Positions 42,077 through 51,142 of a DNA stretch of 64,000 nucleotides are shown here, in pieces. Numbering within the stretch: the first letter of the stretch is position 1; every line of letters begins with the position of its first letter. The position numbers were made by a program, and so were the translations under genes. Source of the DNA: Planctomycetota bacterium (lineage in GTDB: Bacteria; Planctomycetota; UBA1135; GCA-002686595); contig JAKLKU010000013.1 in assembly GCA_023150475.1 (NCBI GenBank), positions 62,001 through 126,000 of the forward strand, given 5' to 3'. The notes beneath the pieces are model-generated. The model saw nothing but the letters and a program-made list of their open reading frames with translations, did not search any database and had not been told where the DNA came from.

Positions 42077-43786
42077 ATGAAGCTCACGTGCATTCTCCTC
42101 ACTGGCGGTCTGTGCTCCTCGACCGCGCTCGCCCAGGCCGGTCTGTTCGGCATGTGGGGGCTCCCCGGCGATCGGCTCGGCGCCGCGGCCTCCGCGATCG
42201 GCGACGTCGACGGCGACGGCCGCGCCGATTTCATCGTCGGCTCGCCGCAAGCCGACGGCCTCGAACCCGATGCGGGCCACGTCCAGGTCGTCTCGACCCG
42301 GATCACGGGCGCCGTGTTGCTCGTGCAGGGCCAGAAGACCGGCGATCGGTTCGGCGAAGCGCTCGCCGGCATCGGCGACCTGACCGGCGACGGCGTCAAC
42401 GAGTTCGTCGTCGGCGCGCCGGGCGCCGACCTCGGCGCCACGATCGACTGCGGCGCGAAGTACGTGGTGAACGGCGCGACCGGCGCGATCCTGCACACGT
42501 CGGTCGGTGCGTTCTCCGGGCTCCAGTTCGGTGCCGTGATCGCGAACGTCGGCGACTGGAGCGGCGACGGCAAGCCCGAGTACGCGGTCGGCGTGCCGAC
42601 CGACGACACCGTCGCGACCAACGCGGGCGCGGTGTACCTCTTCAACGGCGCGACGCACGTGCTCTTCAAGACGCTCTACGGCGCGCACATCGGCGACGGT
42701 TTCGGCTCCGCCGTCGCCGGCGCGGGACGGTACACGAACGATGCGATCCCCGACTTGATCGTCGGCGCGCCGAGCTACGACTCGGGCGCCGCGCCGCTCA
42801 ACTGCGGCCGCGCGTACGTCTACTCCGGCGCGTCTCCGTACTCGCTCGTCTACACCTACACCGGCACGTACAGCGTCGGCAGCCTCGGCTATTCGGTCAG
42901 CGGCGGTTTCGACGTCAACGGTGACGGGCTCGACGAAGTGTTGATCGGCGAGCCGTTCGCCGACGTCAACGGCAACTTCTCCGGACGCGCCGTCGTATTG
43001 AGCGGCGGTCTGCCGTTCGTGCTCTTCGACCTCGGTGGCGGCGCGATCAGCGACACGTTCGGCAGCGCCGTCATCGGCCTCGGCGACGTCGACGGCGACG
43101 GCAAGGACGACTTCGCAGTCGGTGCGCCGCTCGCGGAGAGCGGTGTGTTGACCGACGCGGGCCGCGTCGACGTCTTCAGCGGTGCGACCGGCAACGTGCT
43201 CACGCAGAGCTACGGCGGCGTCGTGAACCAAGGCTACGGCCAGACGCTCTGCGCGCCCGGCCTGATCAACGCGGACCCGTACGCGGACGTGATCTTCGGT
43301 GCGCCGTTCGACTACTGGACCGCGCCGTACGGCGGCTCGTTGCACATCGGACTCTCGAACGTGCCGAGCCCGAGCGAGTACTGCACGGCGAAGATCACGA
43401 GCCAAGGCTGCTCGCCGCGCATCTGGCTCTTCGGTTGCCCGACGCTCTCGGTCGCGGACAACTTCCACATCCAGGCGATCCAGTGCCACCCGAACAAGCC
43501 GGGCATCCTGATCTGGTCGCTGCAGTCGGCGAGCCTGCCGTTCGGCGGAGGCACGTTGTGCGTCAAGCCGCCGATCGTGCGCACGCCGGTGCAGACGTCG
43601 CAGCCCTACAACACGGGCCCGTGCGACGGTTGGTACGACTTCCACATGTCGCACGCCTACATGAGCTCGCAGGGCCTGGTCGCCGGCACGACGTTCTTCG
43701 CGCAGTATTGGATGCGCGACAACGGCTTCAGCGCGCCGAACAACATCGGGCTCTCGACCGCGATGCAGACGCTCGTCTTGCCCTGA
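42077..43786 (+). CDS. Secreted FG-GAP-repeat protein with planctomycete C-terminal domain
   Basis: 569 residues from ATG 42077 (GAGAAGGA lies upstream). After a signal peptide (MKLTCILLTGGLCSSTALAQ) come about seven integrin-alpha-type FG-GAP repeats with calcium loops, for example IGDVDGDGRADFIVGSPQAD, IGDLTGDGVNEFVVGAPGAD, FDVNGDGLDEVLIGEPFADV and LGDVDGDGKDDFAVGAPLAE. From about residue 435, SEYCTAKITSQGCSPRIWLF starts the Cys-containing C-terminal domain seen also at 25000-25402. This would form a seven-bladed extracellular propeller. A role in adhesion or as a surface protein is likely, and the exact partner is unknown. Confidence 0.82.
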   Translation: MKLTCILLTGGLCSSTALAQAGLFGMWGLPGDRLGAAASAIGDVDGDGRADFIVGSPQADGLEPDAGHVQVVSTRITGAVLLVQGQKTGDRFGEALAGIGDLTGDGVNEFVVGAPGADLGATIDCGAKYVVNGATGAILHTSVGAFSGLQFGAVIANVGDWSGDGKPEYAVGVPTDDTVATNAGAVYLFNGATHVLFKTLYGAHIGDGFGSAVAGAGRYTNDAIPDLIVGAPSYDSGAAPLNCGRAYVYSGASPYSLVYTYTGTYSVGSLGYSVSGGFDVNGDGLDEVLIGEPFADVNGNFSGRAVVLSGGLPFVLFDLGGGAISDTFGSAVIGLGDVDGDGKDDFAVGAPLAESGVLTDAGRVDVFSGATGNVLTQSYGGVVNQGYGQTLCAPGLINADPYADVIFGAPFDYWTAPYGGSLHIGLSNVPSPSEYCTAKITSQGCSPRIWLFGCPTLSVADNFHIQAIQCHPNKPGILIWSLQSASLPFGGGTLCVKPPIVRTPVQTSQPYNTGPCDGWYDFHMSHAYMSSQGLVAGTTFFAQYWMRDNGFSAPNNIGLSTAMQTLVLP

Positions 43787-43801
43787 CGACGTGCGCAACC
43801 A

Positions 43802-43838
43802 GCACGGACCGCTGCGCGACTCGCGTGGCGGTCCGTGC
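43802..43838. terminator. Perfect 11-bp hairpin between convergent genes
   Basis: GCACGGACCGC (43802-43812) and GCGGTCCGTGC (43828-43838) are exact inverted repeats with a 15-base loop. They lie in the 59-base gap between the stop of the FG-GAP gene and the stop of the minus-strand zinc-ribbon gene. A bidirectional terminator is the natural explanation, although no T-tract follows. Confidence 0.7.
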
Positions 43839-43845
43839 GTTCGTG

Positions 43846-44043
43846 TCAGGCGACGAGTTCGCGCACGAGCCAGACGAGGGCGCCGCCGAGGAGGAAGAGC
43901 TTCGGCGCGCTCGTCAGGCAGCCTGCCTTCAAGTAGCGCTGCTGCAGCGAGCCCGCGCACTCGGGGCAGACTCGCGGTTTCGGCTCGGGGAGCGCCGCCT
44001 TGCAGTGCGGGCAGGTGGATTCAGCGACGAGGCGCGGCGACAT
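43846..44043 (-). CDS. Small zinc-ribbon membrane protein
   Basis: 65 residues. Two CXXC pairs (ESTCPHCKAALPEPKPRVCP, then ECAGSL) form a zinc ribbon. One hydrophobic segment (APKLFLLGGALVWLVRELVA) follows at the C-terminus. The start codon lies inside the end of mqnA with a 23-base overlap, so the gene is translated from the same transcript. Function is unknown. The similarity to N-terminal zinc ribbons of other membrane proteins suggests a small regulatory or scaffold protein. Confidence 0.6.
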   Translation of the reverse strand: MSPRLVAESTCPHCKAALPEPKPRVCPECAGSLQQRYLKAGCLTSAPKLFLLGGALVWLVRELVA

Positions 44044-44881
44044 CGTGGTCCTTCGGGGCGAGTGCGAGCGCGGGGAACTCCGGGCGCGCGAGGTCGAACG
44101 CGGCGGCGCGATCGCGGAAGAGTTCGAGCGAGCGCGTGAGCTCCGCCCCGGGCGCGAAGCCGCACTCCTCGGCGAGATAACGCAGGCACGCGTCTTCTGC
44201 GAGGCGCCACCGCGAGCTCGCTTCGCGCGCGAGCTCCGGGATCGCCGCGACGCCGCGCTCGCGCGCCGCGTGGAACGCAGCGAGCTCGCGTGCGTCGAGT
44301 TCGACTCCCGGCCGCACGATCCACACGGCGAACGCGAAGTCGAGTCCGGTCTCGGCGACCCACGCCGCGGCGGGGTCGAAACTTTCGGGCGGATGGGCCC
44401 CGAGTTTCGTGCAGAGCGCCGCGTCGCCGATCGCGAGCCACGCGTCGGCTCCGGAGCGCTCCGCTTCGGCGCGCGGGTCCGCGCGTTCGCCGTTCGCGAG
44501 CGGCAGCGGTTCGCGGAACGTCACGCGGTCGCGGCCGAGTCGTTCGGAGAGCAGCACGCGCACCAAGGTCTGCGCCGCGCGGCTCGACGGATCGAGGACG
44601 ACGTCGCGCAATTCGGCGAACGGCCGGCGCAGGAAGAGTTGGACGCTCGACACGCGGCCTCGGCCGAGCACCGCGGCGCCCGCCACGAACCGATAACCGG
44701 GCGCGCGGAAGAGTTCGATCGAGCTGACGAGCGCCACGTCGAGGGCGCCGCTCCTCAGTCGTTCCACCAGACGCGCCGGCACGTCGAACGAAAGCTCGAA
44801 ATGCGCCTCGCGCTCGAGCCCGAGGTGCAGCGGCCGCGCGACCAGATAGGGCGGCGCGCCGACCTTCAGGGAGCTTCGCAT
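44021..44881 (-). CDS. mqnA: MqnA/MqnD family protein, putative chorismate dehydratase
   Basis: 286 residues from ATG 44881. The family pattern is present: LKVGAPPYLVARPLHLGLER, LRSGALDVALVSSIELFRAP, GRVSSVQLFLRRPFAELRDV, LDPSSRAAQTLVRVLLSERL and ADAWLAIGDAALCTKLGAHP. The periplasmic-binding-protein-like fold converts chorismate to 3-enolpyruvyl-benzoate, the first step of the futalosine route to menaquinone. The segment AETGLDFAFAVWIVRPGVEL is also typical of MqnA. The other mqn genes are not in the window. Menaquinone would be a natural donor pool for the cytochrome cluster at 46848-56390. MqnA fits better than MqnD because of the SSIEL and DPSSRAAQTL segments. Confidence 0.85.
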   Translation of the reverse strand: MRSSLKVGAPPYLVARPLHLGLEREAHFELSFDVPARLVERLRSGALDVALVSSIELFRAPGYRFVAGAAVLGRGRVSSVQLFLRRPFAELRDVVLDPSSRAAQTLVRVLLSERLGRDRVTFREPLPLANGERADPRAEAERSGADAWLAIGDAALCTKLGAHPPESFDPAAAWVAETGLDFAFAVWIVRPGVELDARELAAFHAARERGVAAIPELAREASSRWRLAEDACLRYLAEECGFAPGAELTRSLELFRDRAAAFDLARPEFPALALAPKDHDVAAPRR

Positions 44882-45029
44882 CCGCGGAGGATAACACCCG
44901 CGGCGCAGCGGCGAGCCGGCGGGGCGCGACACGACCTTTGCACGTCGCGGCTCAAGCGCGGCGCCCGTCGCGGTCGAACCGCGAGCGGATCGCACCGAGG
45001 AGGGGGCCTTGGAACGAGGGAGTGTGCGC

Positions 45030-45788
45030 TTGAAGTCCGTCCGTACTGCACTTTGGACGTCGATCGTCTGCGGCGCGTTCGTGGCGAGCGGCTGCGGTCG
45101 CTACGCACCGACGAAGTCCGCGCGTTCCTCGACGCCGGCGAGCTCGCCGGCGGCCCCGAACGCCGAAACGCCGGTCGCCGGAACGTCGAACGCCGCAACG
45201 TCGAACGCCGCAGCGTCGGCCGTCGCAGCGTCGGCCGTCGCATCGTCGGCCGCCGCATCTTCGGCCGCGGAGCGCGTCGAAGCCGACGCCGCCGTGGAGT
45301 CTTACGGCGAGCCCGACGACGAGGCCGCCGTCGCGGCGCTCGCGCGGAGCGCGAAACCGCGGCCGAGCTTCGGTTTCGACTTGCCGGACGGTTGGCGCGT
45401 GCGCGCGGTGTCGCCGAAGGAACTCGCGGCGTTCTACGTGCGCGGCAATCCGCGGCTTGCGTGTCGGCTGACCGAACTCGCGGGCGACGGCGGTGGCCTC
45501 GCGGCGCTCGTCGACGGTTGGCGGCGAGAGTTCGCGCTCGAAGCGAGCGGCGACGACGAGCCGCTCGATTGGCCGGCCGCGCGGTTGTGCGGCCGCGAAG
45601 CGCGCATCGTCGACCTGGAAGCTCCTGCGGAGCGCGGCACGGAAAGAAAGTCACGCGTCGCGCTCGTCGCGATCGGAGCCGCGGACACGTGGGTCTTCGA
45701 GCTCTGCGGTCCGACCGACTTGGTCCGGCTCGAACGTGGCGCATTCTTCGCGCTCGCTCGTTCGCTCGTGCGTCTCGAAGCGCACTGA
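45030..45788 (+). CDS. Lipoprotein with Ala/Ser-rich low-complexity linker
   Basis: 252 residues from TTG 45030, chosen because GAGGGAG lies seven bases upstream; GTG 45024 and TTG 45009 are also open. The N-terminus reaches TSIVCGAFVASGCGRY, a lipobox with Cys. A linker of about 60 residues repeats Ala, Ser, Asn and Thr (GTSNAATSNAAASAVAASAV) and is encoded by 15-bp tandem repeats. The C-terminal 160 residues (RPSFGFDLPDGWRVRAVSPK, ELAAFYVRGNPRLACRLTEL, and VALVAIGAADTWVFELCGPT) resemble a PsbP/MOG1-like domain. It lies 135 bases before the DUF2959 lipoprotein gene. Confidence 0.65.
   Translation: MKSVRTALWTSIVCGAFVASGCGRYAPTKSARSSTPASSPAAPNAETPVAGTSNAATSNAAASAVAASAVASSAAASSAAERVEADAAVESYGEPDDEAAVAALARSAKPRPSFGFDLPDGWRVRAVSPKELAAFYVRGNPRLACRLTELAGDGGGLAALVDGWRREFALEASGDDEPLDWPAARLCGREARIVDLEAPAERGTERKSRVALVAIGAADTWVFELCGPTDLVRLERGAFFALARSLVRLEAH
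45160..45285 (+). repeat. 15-bp tandem repeats encoding Ala/Ser linker
   Basis: Imperfect 15-bp units such as GCCGCAACGTCGAAC and GTCGCAGCGTCGGCC repeat about seven times and encode the Ala/Ser/Asn tract of the lipoprotein at 45030-45788. Because the unit is a multiple of three, copy number changes would keep the frame. Confidence 0.75.
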
Positions 45789-45923
45789 CGCCGGCGATCG
45801 GCACGCTGCGAAAGCGACCGTCGCTAAAGATCCGTTCGAACGCGAACCGAATCGAAGCGTCGAGGGATCCGCGCGAGTCGGAGGGACTCGCGCCCCACGA
45901 GACCAACATTCGGGGAATGTCCG

Positions 45924-46763
45924 ATGCAATTGCGCACCTTCGTGTGCTTCGCTCCCGTCGTCGTCGCACTGTCGTCCTGCTCGTCGCTCCAAGGCTTCGG
46001 CCAGAAGAAGGAGCAGGGGCTCGGACAAGTCGACGAGCTGCTCGCGCGTGTCGAGCAAGTCCAAGTCGAATCCTTGCTCTGCAAGGACTCCGCTCACGCC
46101 GCGTACGGCGTCCTGCAGTCGATCGTCGGGCCTGATTTCGACGGCGACGCGATCGGCGCGCACGCGACGCTCGAAAAGAGCATCGAAGCCTCCGAGGAGC
46201 AGTCGAAGAAACTCGCCGACTCGATCGTGCCGCTCGAGAACTCCGCCAACGCCGTGTTCGAGCGTTGGACCGCCGACCTCGAGCAGTTCGGCAACACGAA
46301 GCTCCGCCAGCAGAGCCAAGCGCGCATGGAGGAGACCCGTGCGCGGTGTGACGCCGTCCTGCGCGCCGTGCGCGCCGCCGATGTCGCGTACGAAGCGTTC
46401 AACGCCGACCTGAAGGACCACGCGCTCTTCCTGGAGCACGACTTCAACGCTTCCTCGGTCGCGTCGATCGCCGGCGCCGTCGACGGCTTGCAATTCCAGG
46501 CGACCGAGCTCGATCGCCGGCTCGACGCGTGCGCCGCCGCGGCGAAGAGCTACGTCGCTGCGTCCGCGCTGCGCGGCGAAGTCGCGCCGGAAGCGCAGCC
46601 CGAGCCGGTCGCGCAAGCGCCGAAGCCCGCGGCGAAGTCGAACACGCTGCGCAAGAAGCCCGCGACGGTCGCCAAGGCCGAGCCCGCGCCGCAACCGGAA
46701 GCGCCCGCGCCGGAGCACGAACCCGCGCCGCAGCCGACGCCCGACGACCAGCAGCAGCACTGA
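45924..46763 (+). CDS. DUF2959 family lipoprotein
   Basis: 279 residues. The N-terminus MQLRTFVCFAPVVVALSSCS has a lipobox Cys near residue 19. The DUF2959 pattern follows: AHAAYGVLQSIVGPDFDGDA, SKKLADSIVPLENSANAVFE, RWTADLEQFGNTKLRQQSQA, RMEETRARCDAVLRAVRAAD and HALFLEHDFNASSVASIAGA. These are long alpha-helices, partly coiled coil. The C-terminus is rich in Pro, Ala, Gln and Glu (PEAPAPEHEPAPQPTPDDQQ) and may reach through the peptidoglycan. The function of the family is not known. It precedes the cytochrome cluster by 84 bases on the same strand and might belong to the same transcript. Confidence 0.8.
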   Translation: MQLRTFVCFAPVVVALSSCSSLQGFGQKKEQGLGQVDELLARVEQVQVESLLCKDSAHAAYGVLQSIVGPDFDGDAIGAHATLEKSIEASEEQSKKLADSIVPLENSANAVFERWTADLEQFGNTKLRQQSQARMEETRARCDAVLRAVRAADVAYEAFNADLKDHALFLEHDFNASSVASIAGAVDGLQFQATELDRRLDACAAAAKSYVAASALRGEVAPEAQPEPVAQAPKPAAKSNTLRKKPATVAKAEPAPQPEAPAPEHEPAPQPTPDDQQQH

Positions 46764-46847
46764 GCCGCGAACGAGGTCCATCGCGCGGCTCGAGCCCGGC
46801 GTCGCCGCCGCTCGCGCCGCGCGCACCTCTCTCGGGCGTTTTCCTCG

Positions 46848-49064
46848 ATGACTTGGGCGCTGCTGATCGGCCTCGTGCTGGTGCTCGCCGTCGCGCTGGG
46901 AACGGCGTGGCGGCGCCGCGCGGAGCTCGGTCGCATGCAGCAGGCGCTCGTCGCTCGCGAACGCACGCTGCGCGCCGGCGGCACGCAGCTCGTCGAGCCG
47001 GTGATCGACCTCTCGCGTTGCCTCGGCTGCGGCACGTGCGTCAAGGCGTGTCCCGAAGAGGGTGTGCTCGAGCTCGTCCACGGACAAGCGCTGGTGGTCC
47101 ACGGTGCGCGTTGCGTCGGTCACGCGGCATGCGAGCGCGAGTGTCCCGTCGGCGCGATCACCGTGACCGTCAAGAACCTCGCCGAGCGGCGTGACGTGCC
47201 CGTGCTCGACGAGCGGCTCGAAGCGCCGCACGCACCGGGGCTCTTCCTCGCCGGCGAAGTGACCGCGCACGCGCTGATCAAGAGCGCGATCGAGCAAGGC
47301 ACCGCGGTCGCGGACGAAGTCGCGCGGCGCGGCAAGGTCGGCGGCGAGGAGCTCGACCTCTGCATCGTCGGTGCGGGACCGGCAGGGCTCGCGTGCGCGC
47401 TCGCGGCGCAGCGCCACGGACTGCGCTACGTGCTCGTCGAACAAGAGGACGACCTCGGCGGGACGGTCGCGCGCTATCCGCGCCGCAAGCTCGTCGTGCT
47501 GCGGCCGGTCGAGCTGCCGAGCGTCGGCGTGCTCGAGACCGAGTACGAGAAGGAAGAGCTGATCGAGCTCTGGCGCCGCGTCGCGGACTCGCAGCGGCTC
47601 GCGATCCGCTGCGGGGTGCGCTTCGAGCGCTGCGAACGGCGCGCGGACGGTGGGTGGCGCGTGCACGCATCGACCGGCGCGATCGACGCGCGGCACGTCT
47701 GCCTCGCGCTCGGCCGACGCGGCAGTCCGAAGAAGCTCGGGCTGCCGGGAGAGGAGCTGCCGCACGTCGTGTACGGCTTGGCGGACGCGAGCGCGTACCG
47801 CGGTCGGCGCTGCCTCGTCGTCGGCGGTGGCGACAGCGCCGTCGAAGCGGCGCTCGCGCTCGCCGCGCAGCCCGAGACGCAAGTGACGCTCGCGTATCGG
47901 CGCGACGCGTTCTTCCGGTTGCGCACGCGCAACCTCGAACACGTCGAACGCGCGCGCGCCGAAGGCAAACTCGCCGTGTTGTTCGAGACGCGGCCGGTCG
48001 CGATCGAGCCCGGCCTCGTGCGACTCGAACAAGGCAAGGACGGCGCAACTCGGCCGCTCGAGCTCGCGAACGACGACGTGTTCGTGCTCGCGGGCGGCAC
48101 GTCGCCGGTCGCCATGCTCGAACGTTCGGGCGTCTCCTTCGATCCGAGCGAGCGTCCGGCCGCGACGCCGCTCGTCGAACGTGGCACCGGCGTGTTCCCG
48201 GCGCTCGTCGGCGCGACCGTCTGCGCGGCGCTCGCGCTCGGTTTCGCCGTGTGGAACGCCGACTACTACGCGTTGTCGTTCGAGGAGCGCCCGATGAACC
48301 CGAAGCATCTGTCGCTCGGGCCCGACCGCGGCTTCGGTTTCGCACTCGGCATCGTCGCGGCGGCGTTGATCGTCGTGAACCTGCTCTACCTCGTGCGGCG
48401 TTCGACGAAGTTCGCGCGCGATTGGGGTTCGCTCACCGGCTGGATGACGAGCCACGTCGCGACCGGCGTCGCGGCCGTGCTCTGCGCGCTCCTGCACGCG
48501 GCGATGGCGCCGCAGGATTCGCTCGGCGGGCACGCGCTCTGGGCGCTCGTGCTCTTGCTCGCCACCGGCGCGCTCGGGCGCTACGTCTACGCGTGGGTGC
48601 CGCGTGCGGCGAGCGGACGCGAGCTCGAGCTCGCCGAGGTCAAGCTGCGGCTCGAACGCGAGAGCGAAGCGTGGGCACGCGTCGACCGGCGCTTCGCCGA
48701 GCGCGTGCGCAAGGAGCTCGACGGCGCGATCGAACGCGTGCAGTGGAAGAAGTCGCTTCCGGGGCGACTGCTCGGGCTCCTCGCCGAGCGGCGTGAGCTC
48801 GAGCGTGGCCTCGCGCGCGCCGCCGCGGAAGGTCGCAAGGACGGCGTCGCCGAAGAGCGCATCGCCGGCGTGCTCGCGCTCGCTCGCAGCGCGCAGCGCA
48901 CCGCGGTCGCCGCGGCCCACTTCGAGGACCTGCGCGGTTTGATCGAAGCGTGGCGTTGGCTCCACCGTTGGGGCGCGTTGCTGCTCGTCGTGCTCGTCGT
49001 CCTGCACGTCGTCTACGCGCTGAGCTACGGCGCGTTCCTGCACGAAGGGAGCGCGACGCCGTGA
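46848..49064 (+). CDS. Membrane Fe-S/FAD-NAD(P) oxidoreductase with haem-b-like C-terminal helices
   Basis: 738 residues. One N-terminal helix (WALLIGLVLVLAVALGTAWR) is followed by a ferredoxin domain: CLGCGTCVKACPEEG is a canonical 4Fe-4S motif, whereas the second, CVGHAACERECPVG, has His where one Cys is expected. From about residue 165 comes a two-dinucleotide flavoprotein: CIVGAGPAGLACALAAQRHG (FAD), CLVVGGGDSAVEAALALAAQ (NAD(P)) and DVFVLAGGTSPVAMLERSGV. The C-terminal 280 residues hold about six helices with internal His (WMTSHVATGVAAVLCALLHA, WLHRWGALLLVVLVVLHVVY), fit for b-type haem. It probably passes electrons between NAD(P)H, Fe-S and a membrane carrier to the 23-haem cytochrome encoded next (GTGA overlap). 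Confidence 0.85.
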   Translation: MTWALLIGLVLVLAVALGTAWRRRAELGRMQQALVARERTLRAGGTQLVEPVIDLSRCLGCGTCVKACPEEGVLELVHGQALVVHGARCVGHAACERECPVGAITVTVKNLAERRDVPVLDERLEAPHAPGLFLAGEVTAHALIKSAIEQGTAVADEVARRGKVGGEELDLCIVGAGPAGLACALAAQRHGLRYVLVEQEDDLGGTVARYPRRKLVVLRPVELPSVGVLETEYEKEELIELWRRVADSQRLAIRCGVRFERCERRADGGWRVHASTGAIDARHVCLALGRRGSPKKLGLPGEELPHVVYGLADASAYRGRRCLVVGGGDSAVEAALALAAQPETQVTLAYRRDAFFRLRTRNLEHVERARAEGKLAVLFETRPVAIEPGLVRLEQGKDGATRPLELANDDVFVLAGGTSPVAMLERSGVSFDPSERPAATPLVERGTGVFPALVGATVCAALALGFAVWNADYYALSFEERPMNPKHLSLGPDRGFGFALGIVAAALIVVNLLYLVRRSTKFARDWGSLTGWMTSHVATGVAAVLCALLHAAMAPQDSLGGHALWALVLLLATGALGRYVYAWVPRAASGRELELAEVKLRLERESEAWARVDRRFAERVRKELDGAIERVQWKKSLPGRLLGLLAERRELERGLARAAAEGRKDGVAEERIAGVLALARSAQRTAVAAAHFEDLRGLIEAWRWLHRWGALLLVVLVVLHVVYALSYGAFLHEGSATP

Positions 49065-51142
49065 AGCTCACCAGTCCGGCGTTCTGGATCGGCGCCGCGT
49101 CGCTCGCGGTCGTCGTGCTCGTCGCCGTCGTCGACGCGCGCCGCGCCGCGCCCGGCGAACTCGCGCGGGTCCACGGCCGCGAAAGCGACTTGCAGGGCCG
49201 CTCGGGTTGCAAGCAGTGTCACGGCGGTTGGTTCGCCGACATGACCGAGTCGTGCAACGAATGCCACGACCCGATCGCCGCGGACATGGAGAACAAGTCG
49301 GGCGTGCACGGCTTCCTCGCCCCCGAGATCGTCAACGAGTGCGGTACCTGCCACGACGAGCACCACGGCGCCGACTTCGAGCTCGTCAATGCGCGCAGCT
49401 TCGCGCTCGCCGGCATCGACGACGTGAAGCGCTTCGACCACTGCAGGGTCGGCTTCGAGATGAACGGCGCGCACCTCGAGCTCGACTGCGTGCAATGCCA
49501 CGAGTACGCGTGGGACGACGACTTGCCGGCCGGCGCGCAGCGCTTCCGCGGACTCGATCAGGACTGCGGCACGTGCCACGCCGACCCGCACGACGGGCGG
49601 ATGCAGATCGGCTGCACGACATGCCACGGCCAGGAGCGTTGGGACGGGCTCCATTCGGTCGGGCACGAGCGCTTCCTGCCGCTGGTCGGCGGCCACGGCG
49701 ACGTCGGTTGCCGCGAGTGCCACGCGAAGGACGAGCCGCACTCGCTCGAAGTGCTCGGCGAGCGCCGCTCGCGCCCCGCGCCGCGCGAGTGCATCGACTG
49801 CCACGTGATGCCGCACGCGCCGAGTTTCGTCGAAGGCGTCGCGCAGCTTTCGAGCTGCACGCAAGGCGCGACCTGCGTCACGTGCCACCAGGCCGAACAC
49901 ACGAGCTTCCGCGACCCGGCGCTCGCCGCGCTGATCACGCCCGAGCAACACGCTGCGTCGGGCTTCCGGCTCGATGCGCCACACCACGAGGCCGCGTGCG
50001 CGACGTGTCACGCGCCCGAAGAGCTCGAGTTCGAAGCGCGCTATCCGCGGCGCGACGCCGACACGTGCAGCGTCTGTCACGAGGACGTGCACGAGGGCCA
50101 GTTCGCGGAGGGCCCGTTCGCGGAGGGGGATTGCCTCGCCTGCCACGGCAGGCTCGCGTGGGAGCCGCACGAGTTCGACCTCGCCGACCACGCGCGGACG
50201 CGCTTCGAGCTCGTCGGCGCGCACACGAAGCGCGAGTGCCGCGACTGCCACGTCGATCCGCCGGAAGGCACGCCGCGCGCGTTCCACGGCACCGAACGTG
50301 TCTGCGAAGCGTGCCACGAAGACGCGCACGACGGATTCTTCGCCGGAGTCACCGACGAACTGCCGGCGCTCGACGCCGGCGAATGTGCGCGTTGCCACGG
50401 CAACGAGACGTTCGCCGACGTGCCGCCCGCCGTGTTCGACCACGGACGCTTCACCGGGTTCGCCGTCGACGGCGCGCACGCGCAAGCCGAGTGCGCCGTC
50501 TGTCATCCGCTCGCGGAGGAGCCCGACGAACTCGGCCGGCGCTTCGGTCGTGTCGCGGAGCACTTCGGCGAGTTCTCGGGCTGCGTGACGTGCCACGACG
50601 ATCCGCACGCCGGCGTGTTCGACCGCGTGCCGGCGCTCGAGACGTTCGGCGGCCGCGAGGATTGCGCGCGGTGCCACGACTCGAGTTCGTTCCGGTCGCT
50701 CGTCGAGCCGTTCGACCACGGCCGTTGGACCGGTTTCGCACTCGTCGAGGAGCACGCCGCGGCTGCGTGCACCGCGTGCCATGCGCCGCTGCGGCGCGCC
50801 GACGAACTCGGCCGCACGCTCGAACGCGCCAACGGCCCGGCGTGCGCCGATTGTCACTTCGACCCGCACGCCGGCCAGTTCCGCGTCGAAGGCCGCACCG
50901 ACTGCGCGCGGTGCCACACGAGCGGCGCGCCCGACTACCTGCGGTTCGATCACGAACGCGACGCGCGTTTCGCGCTCGGCGAGCAGCACGCCGACCTCGA
51001 CTGCAGTGCGTGTCACGAAGCAGTCGACCTCGCGGACGGCCGCGAAGCCGTGCGCTACCGGCCTCTGCCGATCACGTGCGTCGAGTGCCACGGCGTGCAC
51101 GAGGACGTGCTGCTCCGCAAGAAGACGAGGAGGAAGGAATGA
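49061..51142 (+). CDS. 23-haem c-type cytochrome with N-terminal membrane anchor
   Basis: 693 residues from GTG 49061, overlapping the oxidoreductase stop by four bases. An N-terminal helix (FWIGAASLAVVVLVAVVDAR) should anchor it in the inner membrane with the rest in the periplasm. I count 23 CXXCH haem-binding motifs, from GCKQCHGG near residue 48 to TCVECHGV near the end. A recurring module FDHGRFTGFAVDGAHAQAEC before CXXCH is seen at least four times, with His residues that can serve as distal ligands. The length could span much of the periplasm, so it may wire the inner membrane to the outer-membrane barrel encoded next (ATGA overlap). The haem number is among the larger for bacterial periplasmic cytochromes. 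Confidence 0.92.
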   Translation: MKLTSPAFWIGAASLAVVVLVAVVDARRAAPGELARVHGRESDLQGRSGCKQCHGGWFADMTESCNECHDPIAADMENKSGVHGFLAPEIVNECGTCHDEHHGADFELVNARSFALAGIDDVKRFDHCRVGFEMNGAHLELDCVQCHEYAWDDDLPAGAQRFRGLDQDCGTCHADPHDGRMQIGCTTCHGQERWDGLHSVGHERFLPLVGGHGDVGCRECHAKDEPHSLEVLGERRSRPAPRECIDCHVMPHAPSFVEGVAQLSSCTQGATCVTCHQAEHTSFRDPALAALITPEQHAASGFRLDAPHHEAACATCHAPEELEFEARYPRRDADTCSVCHEDVHEGQFAEGPFAEGDCLACHGRLAWEPHEFDLADHARTRFELVGAHTKRECRDCHVDPPEGTPRAFHGTERVCEACHEDAHDGFFAGVTDELPALDAGECARCHGNETFADVPPAVFDHGRFTGFAVDGAHAQAECAVCHPLAEEPDELGRRFGRVAEHFGEFSGCVTCHDDPHAGVFDRVPALETFGGREDCARCHDSSSFRSLVEPFDHGRWTGFALVEEHAAAACTACHAPLRRADELGRTLERANGPACADCHFDPHAGQFRVEGRTDCARCHTSGAPDYLRFDHERDARFALGEQHADLDCSACHEAVDLADGREAVRYRPLPITCVECHGVHEDVLLRKKTRRKE

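Noticed and set aside
45651..49043. Minus-strand open frame of 1130 codons opposite the oxidoreductase gene
   Set aside because: The plus strand carries clear Fe-S and FAD motifs; the minus-strand product is low in complexity and has no recognisable domain.
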